NCBI GenBank assembly: GCA_036898135.1
Contig: CM072514.1
Location: 84,509,122-84,573,121 of the forward strand
DNA length: 64,000 nt
Reading direction: 5' to 3'
Source: Oncomelania hupensis
Taxonomy: Eukaryota > Mollusca > Gastropoda > Littorinimorpha > Pomatiopsidae
The notes beneath the pieces are model-generated. The model was given only the letters and a program-made list of their open reading frames with translations. It did no database searches and was not told where the DNA came from. This document shows, piece after piece, positions 19,066-30,341 of the stretch. The translations under genes and the position numbers were made by a program. Within the stretch, counting starts at the first letter, position 1. Each line of letters starts with the position of its first letter.

Positions 19066-19970
19066 CTTGATTGACATCAACGTAACGTTTCTTCACTAGG
19101 ACAGTCATCATCATCATCATCATCGAAGTCGTCGTCATCATCATCATTGTCCTGTTCTTTTTCTTCTAGTCCTATTTAGTTCCCGCATGCGGGGTCCAGC
19201 CCAATGTAAAGTTTCTTTACTATAACTAAAGGACAGTCCACTACTTGAATCGTTATCAGTACAAGGGGCACTTCACTATCCATTATTTTTCTGCGTGAGT
19301 TTGCCCTAGGTCATCCATCCAGTCATCCTGACTATCCACAGGCCTTGCGAGTTCAAACGCAATCAAAATCAAATTGAAAACAAAGTTCATTGCCATAAGG
19401 AGAACAATTAGCGAGCCAGATAAAACACACAAACAACATACCTAGAACACTAATAAACTCTTACAGGAACACAGAGAGTACATCGTAAATCAATAAATAT
19501 GAAGTTTATTTAAAAAATATATAAAAAAGATGGCAAGCCATTCAAATGTATTGTCATACACTCACTAAAGCAAGTGGGGGGATTGGATGGAAGCATTTTC
19601 AATTAAAGTGAGCATATTCATTGGCTGTCTCCGGTTTTATCCAACAAAAGTAAATTGAACTCGTAAACATATTCAACGAATAAATAAATAAAGGAATACA
19701 TAAATAAACAAATAAACATGAATTGAAAACACAAACTCACCCTGCAGGTAAATGTCTTCGTAGAAGGAGACACAGGGTAAACTCTCAAGATTAAACTCTT
19801 TAAAGCAGGTAGGTAAAAGGCCCAATCAGTTAATACAATAACCCAATACTTTGACAGCCAAGCCTCAAAGATTTACGTGGTCGCAAGAAATCACTTACCG
19901 GTCAATCACAACCACAGACTTTGGCCAGCTGTTAGTCCTATTTCTCACACACGTTACGATACGACACTGG
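19066..19970. other. Unassigned sequence with ATC run
   Basis: (ATC/GTC)n lies at 19105-19149. The rest, including an AT-rich stretch with AATAAA-like motifs near 19480-19720, shows no gene that I can name. Confidence 0.4.
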
Positions 19971-20020
19971 CTGACCACGGTAGCCGAGTGGTAGAGCAAT
20001 TTGCCTGGCGTACCGATGTC
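19971..20020 (+). other. tRNA-like head (box A only)
   Basis: GGTAGCCGAGTGGTAGAGC resembles a tRNA D-arm/box A, but no box B follows; instead the sequence joins the 243 bp repeat at 20021. It may be the 5' end of the SINE whose body is that repeat. Confidence 0.4.
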
Positions 20021-20263
20021 TTCCGCTTTCTTGCGCACGAAAGCTAACAGGGACTATTTTTTCACTGTCCATCCGAGCTACAATGATTGCTACATCAGTG
20101 TAGGATTAGGGTCGCCCCCATCCCTCCACCCCCCCTACCCTCTTCCCACTTATCCTTCTTGTCTGCGATGGTTGGTTGTTCCCCCGTCTACTATATCGCC
20201 AATGGGGTGCGAAATTTTCAGTGGTCCCACACAGCCGTTGGTTGGGTAGGGAACTTCCAAACA
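20021..20263 (+). repeat. 243 bp interspersed repeat, copy 2
   Basis: Second copy of 18054-18296. Unlike copy 1 it has a tRNA-like head directly upstream (19971-20020). Confidence 0.9.
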
Positions 20264-20792
20264 GTGGTCGATTAGGCAAGACAAAGGAGATTGCTTATCA
20301 GATGATGACTTATGCACTGCCGTAAAAAAAATCGACTACCAGGTGCGAATCAAAGTGAACAATGTTCCCCATGCCCTAGTATTTCACGTAAAAGGACTTT
20401 AATGCGTAAAATATTATCACGAATCCAGTCATATCTGACCATGTGACCAAAAAGTCCCAAAATTCTGCGTGAAAATATTGATCACGCGGCTGGTCCATAT
20501 CTGGTAGTTTTGTCCCTTTATGGTAGGCTGATACCGAATTTCAGGATTTATGAACACTTAAAACAGGGTGTTTGGTGCAAAGCCTCAGCAGTCTCAAATA
20601 CTCCGTGAAAGGTCAGCTGAGTGGCTTTGGGTTTTGGAAAATATGGAGGGGTTTCGAATAAAATAAAATTGCCACTACATGCAGACAAAAATGGTGGATT
20701 TTAGCTGCAAGTATCCCATACCGTGGCACTTGCTACAGTGGTGTGACACTTTCACAGGGTTATCTCCCGGCCGACTTAGCTGCAGTTATGTG

Positions 20793-20796
<4 letters not shown>
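20264..20796. other. Unassigned sequence
   Basis: Nothing recognisable. Confidence 0.4.
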
Positions 20797-20857
<61 letters not shown>

Positions 20858-21160
20858 CCTCTCTGTCTCTATCTCTGCTCTCTCTGTCTCTCTCTGCTCT
20901 TTCTCTGTTTCTCTGTCCCTCTCTCTCTCTCTATCTCTGCTCTCTCTGCTCTTTCTATGTCTCTCTGTCTGTCTATATCTCTGCTCTCTCTGTCTGTCTC
21001 TGCTCTTTCTCTGTCTCTCTGTCCCTCTCTCTCTGTGTCTCTCTCTGCTGTCTCTGTCTCACTCTGCTCTTTCTCTGTCTCTCTGTCCCTCTCTCTGTCT
21101 CTATCTCTGCTCTCTCTGTCTCTATATGCTCTTTCTCTGTTTCTCTCTCCTCCTCCTCGT
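20797..21160 (+). repeat. (TC)n / (CTCTGT)n pyrimidine tract
   Basis: Pure TC at 20797-20853, followed by about 300 bp of TC-rich degenerate repeats with TGTC and TGCTC variants and a CTT run at 21160-21174. A shorter TC tract lies at 21271-21317. Frames here are low-complexity artefacts. Confidence 0.95.
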
Positions 21161-21401
21161 TCTTCTTCTTCTTAAAGTAAGGGGTGGGATGTCTAAAATT
21201 GTTTAAAGATATGACGAAGATGATGGTGTGGGTGCGTGTTTGTGTGTGTGAAATACGATTTCCAAGTTAAGTCTCTCTCTATCTCTCTCTCTCTCTCTCT
21301 CTCTCCCTCTCTCTCCCTCCTGATAGAACAATGGCTAAATAATATTAATAAGGAAATTTTTTTTGGAATATTGTTGACTTCGCAAAAGTGATTGATGTAA
21401 T

Positions 21402-22750
21402 TGTCATGAACTGGCTAGTTTTAACTCTGCCTATTACTATTCAGCCTTGTGTAGTAATTGTAACAGTAGAGAGTCAGTGTACCACACAGCAGCAATTAAG
21501 GAACACAGCAGGCCACACACAGCGAGCTAGCCACACACAGCGCAGTGACTCAGCACTTGAGCTTTGAATCTGACCATTTTAACCAATGAGAGCTCAGGCA
21601 AAGAGGTAGAGCAGTTCTGACTGTGTCAGATCCTAGCGCAGTTTGAATCAGTCGTGTGTGAGACGAGGAAGAGTCAACATCTCCATAGCTAGAGAAATCT
21701 CTTCACTCATAGACCAGGAAGCAGGACTTTAGAATCTTAGAATTCTATCAAGTCATCACAGGCCTGAACTTGTCAAACAGGTAAATGAACACACTTCTGT
21801 TTCATCGTGATATATTTATATTATTGTGGAAATTATGTTTGTGGAATTTGCTATGCATAAATGTGAATTGTTAATCCGAATTTGCGTGACCATGTGGAAA
21901 AGCCGAACACGTGGCGAAACACGACCGGTTGCGCCGCCATGTTGCATACCATACGGAACCACTGTTGTTTAACTTATATGTATGTTTGCAGACCAGTGGC
22001 TGTACCACTGAATGTTTATAATATTATTAATTCTGTATGTGAATAGTTAGCCACGATTTATATTTATGTATGTATAGGAATTTAGAGGAGATTCCAGTGG
22101 ACCCCGGAAGTAGCAGAATGTTCGTCGCTTATGTATAGAGATGTGGAGCTATCACCGAGGGCTACTTTGGCTTTCAGTGAGACGCTCTGCACAAACCGAT
22201 TATTCAGGGTTGTGCAGAATTTCGTCTCTTATATTACAGACGAGCAGGCGAGCTATCCTGTGCGTCCCACTCCACAGAAACGACGAGTTGGTTGAGGAGC
22301 CTCTACCGCACAAGTCGGAAAGAGCTACCCGGAAAAACACCCTGTCAGACCCCACAGCATGGCAAGGGAACCCAACTACACAACGACAAAGGTGTACCAG
22401 AAGCTACCTCACAGAAGGACTTCGCACGCACCATCTAGCAGTTAAGTGTAATCACCGAAGGTGCACTTAAACTGATCGAAACAGGACCACAGTAGTCCAA
22501 CTCTTCAGAAACTGTAAAACGGACCACAGTAGTCCAAATTTACATGAAATATAATAGCAAGTGCCCGAGGAAGATATAACAGCTGCCTAGACTATCAGCG
22601 ATCGAACTATTAGCAGTGATTGAGACTTTTTAAGTTAGATTAGTACTTAGAGAATCTTGTATAGAGTAGAAGAAATAAATGTGTGATTTTAACTGTTATC
22701 AAGTGGCTGGACTACATATGATTCATAGCCGTGTGAAAGCTAGTGTGACA
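21402..22750 (+). mobile_element. Solo LTR (1349 bp) with GTAAT target duplication
   Basis: The element begins TGTCATGAACTGG and ends GCTAGTGTGACA, with TG/CA termini and inverted TGTCA...TGACA ends. GTAAT lies on both sides (21397-21401 and 22751-22755), the 5 bp duplication expected from LTR integration. AATAAA near 22674-22679 suggests plus orientation. The 109-codon frame at 22141-22470 is not recognisable. No pol genes adjoin, so it is a solo LTR of a family with an unusually long LTR. Confidence 0.82.
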
Positions 22751-22964
22751 GTAATCTTTTACCATTTTTCTATCTATCTCTGTACCCCAACCTTAACACA
22801 GAACGAGCTAAACAAATAAATTTATTAAAGTAATTCATAGGGTGACTTACTAGCAGTTCCCACCGAATAAACGTGAGGGTCCATAATTCCATTGTGCAGA
22901 GCCCATAAACCCCACGTGACAGTAATAGACCATGATCTTCTTCTAAGTAAACTAAAATTATAAT

Positions 22965-24565
22965 ATAATATTATGGCATCCATTCTAAATCTCTGGAATT
23001 TCTTAAATCGTTTATTTCTGACATAGAACATTGTGTTGATGTAAATAACAAAAATTCACACTTTGAAATTGTTACAGCTGGAGTACCGCAAGGATCTATT
23101 TTAGGACCTTTGTTACTTTCTATCTCCATAAATGATCTCCCCCTTCATATTTATACTTCTTGTGAACTCTTCGCTGATGACACTACATTCCTATCCTATC
23201 CTATCCTATCCCGTAACTCGGAGGTCGTAGGGGCACCACAGATGATTGTTTAACCAGCGTACTCCATCTTTCTCTGTCCTCAGCAACCCTCATAGCCATG
23301 GCTTCACTCAGTGTCAAACCAGTCCATTCTTGAATGTTGTCCTCCCACCTCTTTTTCGGTCTCCCTCTTCTTCTACCTCCTTGCACTGTGCCTAACAGGA
23401 TGGCCTTTGCAAGGCCTAATGAGCTGGTGGCGTGGCCCTACCATCGGAGTTTCCGTTTCTTCACCACTGTGAGCAGATCATTGTGTTGTCCAATGGCTTG
23501 TGTGATGGCCTACATCACACTCTCAAAATACAGATTAGAATATCTCTCCTCATAATAACAAAAAATGGGCTAGTGAATTGCAGGAATGGACAGAATACAC
23601 CACATGGCCCTCAATCCAGACAAAACAAAATCCATGCTAATTACAACAAGACAAAAAAGACAAAAGGTATCTATAAAACTTCCTCCATTAAAAATATGCA
23701 ATACAATAATTGATGAAGTACAATGTCATAAACTTCTTGGTGTAACCTTAGACAATAATTTGTCCTGTATGAAATATATATTATAAATGTTAGTAAAACT
23801 ATTTATAAAAGGACTTATCAATTATCAAGAACTACGCATTGATTAAATTTACATTCTCGTAAACAGTTTTATTCCGGTCATATTCAATCATTTATTGATT
23901 ATTCCTCAACTATTTGAGACTCTGCTAGTGGCAATGCAATGAAGCCTTTAATTATAATTCATAAACGTGCAATTAAACAAGTTATCCTTAAACAAAAAAT
24001 CTCTCCAGACGACTATAATCGAATCAATATTCTACCTCTTGCCGACAGACTAAAATTTAATTAAAGGGTTTTCATGCACAAGGTCATTTCTGGCAATGCA
24101 CCTTCCGGTCTTTCTTCTCTTTTTTTTTCAAAATTAAACTCTGCCAGATCGTCCACAAAATTAAATGTTCCAATTCCAAGAATTGATCTCTTCAAAACTA
24201 GTCTAGCTTATTCCGGTTCCACTTTGTTGAATAACTTTCCTAAAGATCTTCGAACTCCGGCCAGCATCTAAATCTACATCATTTAGTCCAACTCTCTCCC
24301 TCTCTTTCTCTCCCACACACGTCTCTTAAAACACATTAAACATTAAATACACATTAATTGTTAATGTTGTTGATTGATTTTAACAACATTAATTTGATTT
24401 CAATTGTTTCAAAACGATTTTATCTAATAATGATTTGGTTTTTTTGTTATTGCTCCATGATGTGATTGTTGTAACATTAAGATGTATTTGATAGTTATTG
24501 TTAAAGCCCCAGGGCAAGATGTAAAAATGCGCATCTTTTACCCTTACAAAATCAAATTGTTATCT
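22965..24565 (+). pseudogene. LINE family D fragment (RT to 3' end), split by B5
   Basis: Pieces in order: SLEFLKSFISDIEHCVDVNN, TAGVPQGSILGPLLLSISIN, CELFADDTT (catalytic Asp pair, about 23169-23188), then after the insertion MALNPDKTKSMLITT and LLGVTLDNNLS, later KVISGNAPSGLSSLF and a C-terminus RIDLFKTSLAYSGSTLLNNF. The 3' UTR ends at about 24565 with a stem-loop, GGGCAAGATG...CATCTTTTACCC. Several stops and frameshifts (e.g. after MKYIL at 23786) make it dead. It is most like the jockey/CR1 group. Confidence 0.8.
23189..23509 (-). pseudogene. RTE-like LINE 3' end B5, inserted in LINE D
   Basis: (GGATA)n tail at 23189-23210 (minus), then C-terminal codons WTGLTLSEAM, GRPKKRWEDNI and the KLRWYG-type region. 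CTACAT occurs at 23183-23188 and 23510-23515. Removing the insert restores the FADDTT-SHSQNT reading of LINE D, so the boundaries are well supported. Confidence 0.9.
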
Positions 24566-24582
24566 TATTTTCTTTCTTTCTC

Positions 24583-24616
24583 TCTGTCTGTCTCTCTGTC
24601 TGTCTGGCTGTCTGTC

Positions 24617-24680
<64 letters not shown>
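24583..24680 (+). repeat. (TC)n microsatellite
   Basis: TCTG/TC compound array. Confidence 0.95.
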
Positions 24681-24683
<3 letters not shown>

Positions 24684-24829
24684 GCACTGTGTGCATTAAA
24701 GATTGCTCAAAACTTAATGAAAGCTTCAATGTCTGTTGGTAATAGAATAGCATACAAATGTATATTTGCATGACATTGTGAGTGAAGGATGCAAAGAACA
24801 GACTGTAAGATTAGGCTTATCGTAGCCTA

Positions 24830-25051
24830 AAATCTCCATCCTCCTAGGGTAGTGGGAAACTGGAATGCTCTCCCAGTTAGCATGAAATTAGCTGAAAAAT
24901 ATTATCTCCTCCAAGAACTTTCTAGATAGCAACCCAAAATGTATAGAGAAGTTTAAAGATTATCGCGCTTAGAGGTCATATTTCATCAAAATTGCTCTAA
25001 GTGACCCGGGCAAAAAGTGTTGAAAGAAAAGACGTTGAATAGACCGAGAAG

Positions 25052-25138
<87 letters not shown>

Positions 25139-25143
25139 TACTA
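24830..25143 (+). pseudogene. LINE family G copy 2, 3' end with (TAC)n tail
   Basis: Codons around 24849-24960 read RVVGNWNALPVSMKLAE, then after a frameshift SSKNFLDSNP, and end KFKDYRA-stop, the same C-terminal W-N-x-L-P signature as 13800-14102. The 3' UTR leads directly into (CTA)n at 25053-25137, the same tail type as copy 1. Confidence 0.6.
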
Positions 25144-25845
25144 TAGATAAAAAGTATGAATCTGAATCTGAAACAGTTGCGCTGGCTCCATCCAGTTTGT
25201 CGCTCATTCGGGGTTGCCTTTTCAGCGAAAGCTGCAATCATAGATTATCAGTATGCAGTATGACCCGCGTATGTCCAAGCATTGATTGGACATGAGACCA
25301 TCGTTTGCTGTACTTTATAATTCCTGTCACTGTGGTCATATCTATTCATGTGCACGTTTCTTATGTTTTCATGGTGCAGGTAGTCTATATTTCAATGTAA
25401 GCTTTAGTAACACCAAAGAGCTTATTACGGAAAGAGAGGGAACTTCCATTATGTCCTATACAAAAATGCGAGACGCTCTCACGGATTATTTCCCTTTGCT
25501 CGGGCTGGCTATATTTCACCATCTGCTATATGAATGATCTGTGCGTGGTAACTTATTGAGCCTATGCCATTGCAAAAGAACATTTTTATGGCAACGTTTG
25601 CAAAAAACAAACTTTTAACCATCATTATTATTAACATTCCGCTACTGCTGTCTTTTTTTGTCTATTTTTTTGGTTTATGTTTACTTATTGACATTTATTA
25701 GGTGCTTTTATGCTGCTTATGTGTGTATGTCATAGGTTCGTTTTCTGCCCTGGAATTTATTATTTTTTAATCAACCACAGATATTTTTAAAATAAAATAT
25801 GCATGACAGACTGTTTCATTTATCCGAAACTGTAAATCCGTAGTC

Positions 25846-25910
<65 letters not shown>

Positions 25911-26949
25911 CTGTCATTCAATCAATTAATCAAAATAAAGCACAATAACAAAATGTTTCAGTAATAGTGTGAATTTAATTTATATCAGGTGTCCCCGTAC
26001 CCCCCAACCCTCTCACCTCCCACATCACTGGCTTAATAACATCAGTCACTTCATGGAAAATATTTAATTAATCAGACAGAACAATCAGAACCTACTGGCT
26101 AGACTACAACATTCCACGCAATACAGATCTAATGCGCAGAAATTCACGGATCAAAACAAGGACTGAGTTTCTACATTACATTTTTTTTCCCGTTTACACT
26201 CAAACGAAAAGGGATTACAACAGATCAAGGACCATTTTTGTGCCTAGGTAAGGGGTTATCTTGCACAGTATTTGATCACGAGGAGAAAACAGACTTAGTC
26301 TACTTTAACTTGTTAACATAAGCAGTTTGACGAAGCCAAACTGCCAATCTGACATCTACTTTTGAAATATAAGCACAAATATAGTAACCTAGCAACCTAG
26401 CAATAACGTAAACAGTGAGCGACCTGTTGAACGTAAACTGTCAGCAAGCAAACTGTTTTGGATTTAGCACATAGGTATAACATGAATCATTCAAGCCGCT
26501 CTCCGATTGTTTTAACACTAACAACACTGTAGCGGTCTTAGTTTAGGCCTACATAAACACAAAAAAAATGAAGTTTTTCAATTGCAATTTACCTTTCGAT
26601 GTTTCTTGGAAATTTGAAAAAGGACTTGCCAACACAATTTTTCTTGTATCTGGTATTATGGCTATTGATAGCTGTGCAAAAGTCACCGCCCTGTTTCACT
26701 CGGTCGCCTTTTGACTTTCTGCCACGAGCCATTTTCAGCATGTCGACAAGGGAGCATAACTCGTACATTTCGTCTCGCGGTTCTGTACCAAGTTCACCCT
26801 CTTTCTATGATACGCTCTTTGGTAACACAGTCCTTTAAACATGTATCTATATTTCTGTACTAGTGGTTTTTGTACCCTGGCAAGCCAGGGTACACAGGTT
26901 GCTGTTTAAAATGTAGACAGAGACAACTGTTGTCTGCGAGTTTCATTTG
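25144..26949. other. Unassigned sequence with (GA)n at 25850-25908
   Basis: About 1.8 kb without a recognisable gene. Frames at 25286-25537 and 26599-26838 show no motif that I know; both contain hydrophobic stretches by chance-compatible composition. A 58 bp GA array is the only clear feature. Confidence 0.45.
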
Positions 26950-27275
26950 GACGATGATACCTCCCCATATCCCCCTTGATACCTCACCATACACCCCCTG
27001 ATATCTCCCCGTCCCACCCCCATGATGACTCACCATACCCCCTTGATACCTCCCCGAACCCACTTCATACCTCCCCATACCCCCTTGATACCTTCCGTAC
27101 CCCCCTTGTAACCTACCTGTACCCTCCTTGATACTTCCCGTTGATCGTTTCGCAGGTATGGATGAAAGGAATCGACCATCAACATACCCCCTTATATATA
27201 CCCGTATCCCCGTTATGCCTACCCATGCCCCTTTAAACCTACCCGTAACCCCCTTTTACCTACACGTACCACCCC
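26950..27275 (+). repeat. C-rich ~25 bp degenerate minisatellite
   Basis: Repeated CCCCTTGATACCTCCCCATA with variable length and many substitutions. Confidence 0.85.
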
Positions 27276-27286
27276 ATCCCAATCCT

Positions 27287-27288
<2 letters not shown>

Positions 27289-27350
<62 letters not shown>

Positions 27351-27463
27351 TATTATTATTATTATTATAATAATTATAATAATAATAATATTGAATATAG
27401 AATAATGCAAATAGAAATCATAAAAAACACAAGGGTTTTAGAATAAAATTTGATGTAAGATAT

Positions 27464-27532
<69 letters not shown>
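27289..27532 (+). repeat. Two (AAT)n arrays with an internal ATT inversion
   Basis: AAT array at 27289-27349 switches to TTA at 27350-27368 and back; a second AAT array is at 27463-27531. The AAT/ATT junction is itself a perfect short palindrome. Confidence 0.95.
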
Positions 27533-27535
<3 letters not shown>

Positions 27536-27609
27536 GTTAAAGGCAAAAAGCCTAAATTAAAAAGCAAAATATCCATATTGTAGTGTTTAAAAAAAAAACA
27601 TTAAAAAAA

Positions 27610-27690
27610 AATATGTCCCACCGGAGATTTGAACTCGGGTCCCCTGCACGGCAGGCAAAAGTCTTACCAACTGAGCTACCAAGCTTTCAT
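27610..27690 (-). other. tRNA-Gly(GCC)-like pseudogene or SINE head
   Basis: The minus strand reads GGTAGCTCAGTTGGTAAGAC (box A/D-arm), an anticodon loop CTGCCGT with GCC in the anticodon position and a 5 bp stem using G-U pairs, and a T-loop TTCAAAT with imperfect stem. The 5' and 3' acceptor strands do not pair and A/T runs flank it. So it is tRNA-derived, but not a working gene. Confidence 0.6.
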
Positions 27691-28559
27691 GCAACAAATA
27701 TCAATTTTTTGGTCTATATGAGAAAACATGCTGAAACCTCGATTCGATTTTTAATTAATCAAATTTAATTAGTTAAACACAAAAATTTGTAAGATTGGTG
27801 ACATGAGTGCAAAAGTGTTTTGAATGGAAATAAAACAAAATTTGCGGTATTACGGAACGGCAAGTTCTTGACACGGGTTGAATGGAAACCGCGCGCGGAA
27901 TGAGGCTATTGCAGTTTGTGGACATTTTGTTTATTTATTTATCTCAGAAACGGTTAAACGTTCGGTAAGGAAATGTCGGCTATAACGATTTCGCAGGTTT
28001 TGAGCGCACAACAGGCCGAAACCCAGCACCCAGCACATGCCCAGATCAGCGTCCATACCGGACAAACTTTACAGTAGTGTGAAAATGAATGTGTTTTTCC
28101 AGTGTGGAAGCTTGATTCTTTTCTTTTGAAGTGCAGTTTGTGAATAACGATCGCACAAAGTAAATGAAATCTCGGTAATATGGGAGTTCTAGAACACCGA
28201 TCGACAAAGAGGAAATCTGCCACTTCAGTCTACCAAGTCATCATAATTTAATTCAGTTTTTAAGATTGTGTTTACTTTAGTTGATTTTGTGTTACCAACA
28301 GTTACATTTACTCAGTTACATTTATTCTAGGTATTATCAAAATTTCTTATTCATGTGTGTCTGCATGACACGTCATTTTTGACATCATTAATTTTCTAAG
28401 AAACACAGCTGTTCGTCATGTAGGCTTATAGTGTGAAATCTACGTATGTCCGGTTGACACATATTTTTGACTTCAGAATTTGACGTCAGTGGTCGTAGAA
28501 CAATAGTCTTGATGACGTCATGGTTATGCATCATTCACAAGAAACAGTGCATAATAGGC
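27691..28559. other. Unassigned; may include 5' UTR of LINE A2
   Basis: No coding feature. Several TGACGTCA-like words lie between 28360 and 28520, just upstream of ORF1, where an internal LINE promoter would be expected, but no second copy is present to define the 5' end. Confidence 0.35.
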
Positions 28560-28590
28560 GCATGACAGAAATGTATAAATATATTTTATA

Positions 28591-30321
28591 ATGCAAAATA
28601 CTATTAAAACAAAAAAGTACTTCGTACGTGATACAGACAATAACAATCCCACCAGGATAAATGTCACAGTACAGAATGATAAACAATTATTTGTAAATTC
28701 ATTTCCAATTATAATTCATGATAAGCACTCTGGATGTGTTTCATTAAAGTCTTTAGCAGCAACCCCCAGCTTTCCTTTTCATGGATTTGTAGGAGACGTT
28801 CGATCAGTCACTAGGTTGCGTTCAGGTGATCTGTATGTGCAATGTAAATCTGAAAAACAGCAAGAAAAACTGTTGAAAATATCAGATATGGGTGGGATAC
28901 ATATTGAATGTGAAATTCCGAAAATGACAACAGAAGGAGTGGTGTTTGACGTCTTTAACACACAAGAACTTGAAGTAAATCCAGACATTATAATGTTTTT
29001 ACCAGCAACCACCAAGAATCATCGCAGGATTACTAGAATAATTTTTGCTTGCCAATATTTGCCTACAGTGGTAAAGGTGGGAGGTAAAGAATATAAAGTT
29101 CACCCCTACAATCGCCCTGTCATTCGCTGCACACTTTGTCAGCGATTGAACCACACTAAGAAGAGATGTTTTGCTAAAACGCGGCGGTGCTGTCGTTGTG
29201 GAGGATCACATGAGAGGCGTGACTGTACAGCAAAAACGCCTCACTGTGTCAATTGTGGTGGTGATCACTCAGCAGCTTATCACGGATGTGCGCAAAAGGT
29301 GATGTTGAAAGAAGCTCTGAGGGAAAGGTCAGCAACTTACATGACCATGAAAGAGGCTATTGACAAAGTAAAACAAAACAATACAAACACATCACGATAT
29401 AGGTCATACGCAGATGCAGTCAAACAGAAAAGGTCAACACAAGTGATATCTTTCACTGAGTATCTTCGAAAGATTGTTTTGCCTTTGCTCAGTGTAAAGG
29501 ATGTCAATGTTGACAACGTGTACGCCAATTATTCTGCTGTGTTTGGTGAGAGCGACGTTCGGCCTCAGGAGAAAGAAGAAGCAACTCAACTCCTTCAACA
29601 GCTACATCAGGCATCAGAAGAACAGCGTGTGCCTGTGGCGCCGATGTTTGAATCTAGATCTGCAAAAGTGCACACCAGATCAAAGTCATGTCAAAAAGTG
29701 ACTGGTACTGTAGATCTACAAAACGTGACTCTTGATCAGATGTCAAGTTTGTCTAGTGCAAATCTGGAGCATAAAGAAACACCCGCTGATCGCTTGAGCA
29801 AAGTGAGAGTGTTGGAGAACACGAAGTACTTTGTAATTGGAGACTCTGTGCTTCGAGGCCTTTGCAATGATGACACTGCATCTACGGAAACCAACAGACA
29901 AACTGTGTGTGTACCTGGTTTGCACATTAGTGACTTAAATGCATGGTTATCTACTCAACCATTACACACTCAGGTAGATAAGGTCGTGATCCATGTGGGC
30001 GTCAACAATAGTAGAGGACAGAAAGTGCCCATGAAAGTATGGGCGAATGTTATCAAGTCTGGTAAAGTTGTCTTTTCGTCAGCTACCATTTGCATGTCAT
30101 CTATAATTCCGATCAGAGGAGACCTAAAGAAGAGTGATGCATCAAATGCGGCGCTCAAGAATGCATGCAACAAGGGATCTGTACAATATGTTGACAACGA
30201 TCCTTTGTTTCTTACCAAATCTGGTGCAGCTAAAGTATCATTGTACAGCGATCGCTTTCACCCCAACAAAAAGGGATCAATCCTTCTGGCAAATACTATC
30301 AATTCTATTTTGATCAAATGA
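28591..30321 (+). CDS. LINE ORF1: CCHC nucleocapsid-like protein with C-terminal SGNH/GDSL-like domain
   Basis: A 576-codon intact frame. Residues ~1-175 look like a gag/RNA-recognition-type N-terminus (FPFHGFVGDVRSVTRLRSGD). Three zinc knuckles follow: C180-x2-C183-x4-H188-x4-C193, C200-x2-C203-x3-H207-x4-C212, and C219-x2-C222-x3-H226 ending at C233; these should bind element RNA. After a polar linker, residues ~412-575 resemble an SGNH hydrolase: VIGDSVLRG with Ser419, HVGVNNS with Asn at 472-473, and a terminal DRFHPNKKG with Asp554 and His557. Esterase-like ORF1 domains are known in CR1/L2-type LINEs. In an element with I-type ORF2 and CCHC knuckles this is less expected. Hydrolase function is inferred from motifs only. 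Confidence 0.85.
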   Translation: MQNTIKTKKYFVRDTDNNNPTRINVTVQNDKQLFVNSFPIIIHDKHSGCVSLKSLAATPSFPFHGFVGDVRSVTRLRSGDLYVQCKSEKQQEKLLKISDMGGIHIECEIPKMTTEGVVFDVFNTQELEVNPDIIMFLPATTKNHRRITRIIFACQYLPTVVKVGGKEYKVHPYNRPVIRCTLCQRLNHTKKRCFAKTRRCCRCGGSHERRDCTAKTPHCVNCGGDHSAAYHGCAQKVMLKEALRERSATYMTMKEAIDKVKQNNTNTSRYRSYADAVKQKRSTQVISFTEYLRKIVLPLLSVKDVNVDNVYANYSAVFGESDVRPQEKEEATQLLQQLHQASEEQRVPVAPMFESRSAKVHTRSKSCQKVTGTVDLQNVTLDQMSSLSSANLEHKETPADRLSKVRVLENTKYFVIGDSVLRGLCNDDTASTETNRQTVCVPGLHISDLNAWLSTQPLHTQVDKVVIHVGVNNSRGQKVPMKVWANVIKSGKVVFSSATICMSSIIPIRGDLKKSDASNAALKNACNKGSVQYVDNDPLFLTKSGAAKVSLYSDRFHPNKKGSILLANTINSILIK

Positions 30322-30341
30322 AGTAATTAATCTATTACATA

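Noticed and set aside
20679..21206. 175-codon LSLSL frame
   Set aside because: Translation of a TC-rich tract.
22141..22470. 109-codon frame inside the 1349 bp LTR
   Set aside because: No motif, and it lies within an LTR where coding is not expected.
27610..27690. A functional tRNA-Gly(GCC) gene
   Set aside because: The anticodon loop is plausible, but the acceptor stem does not pair and the T-stem has a mismatch.
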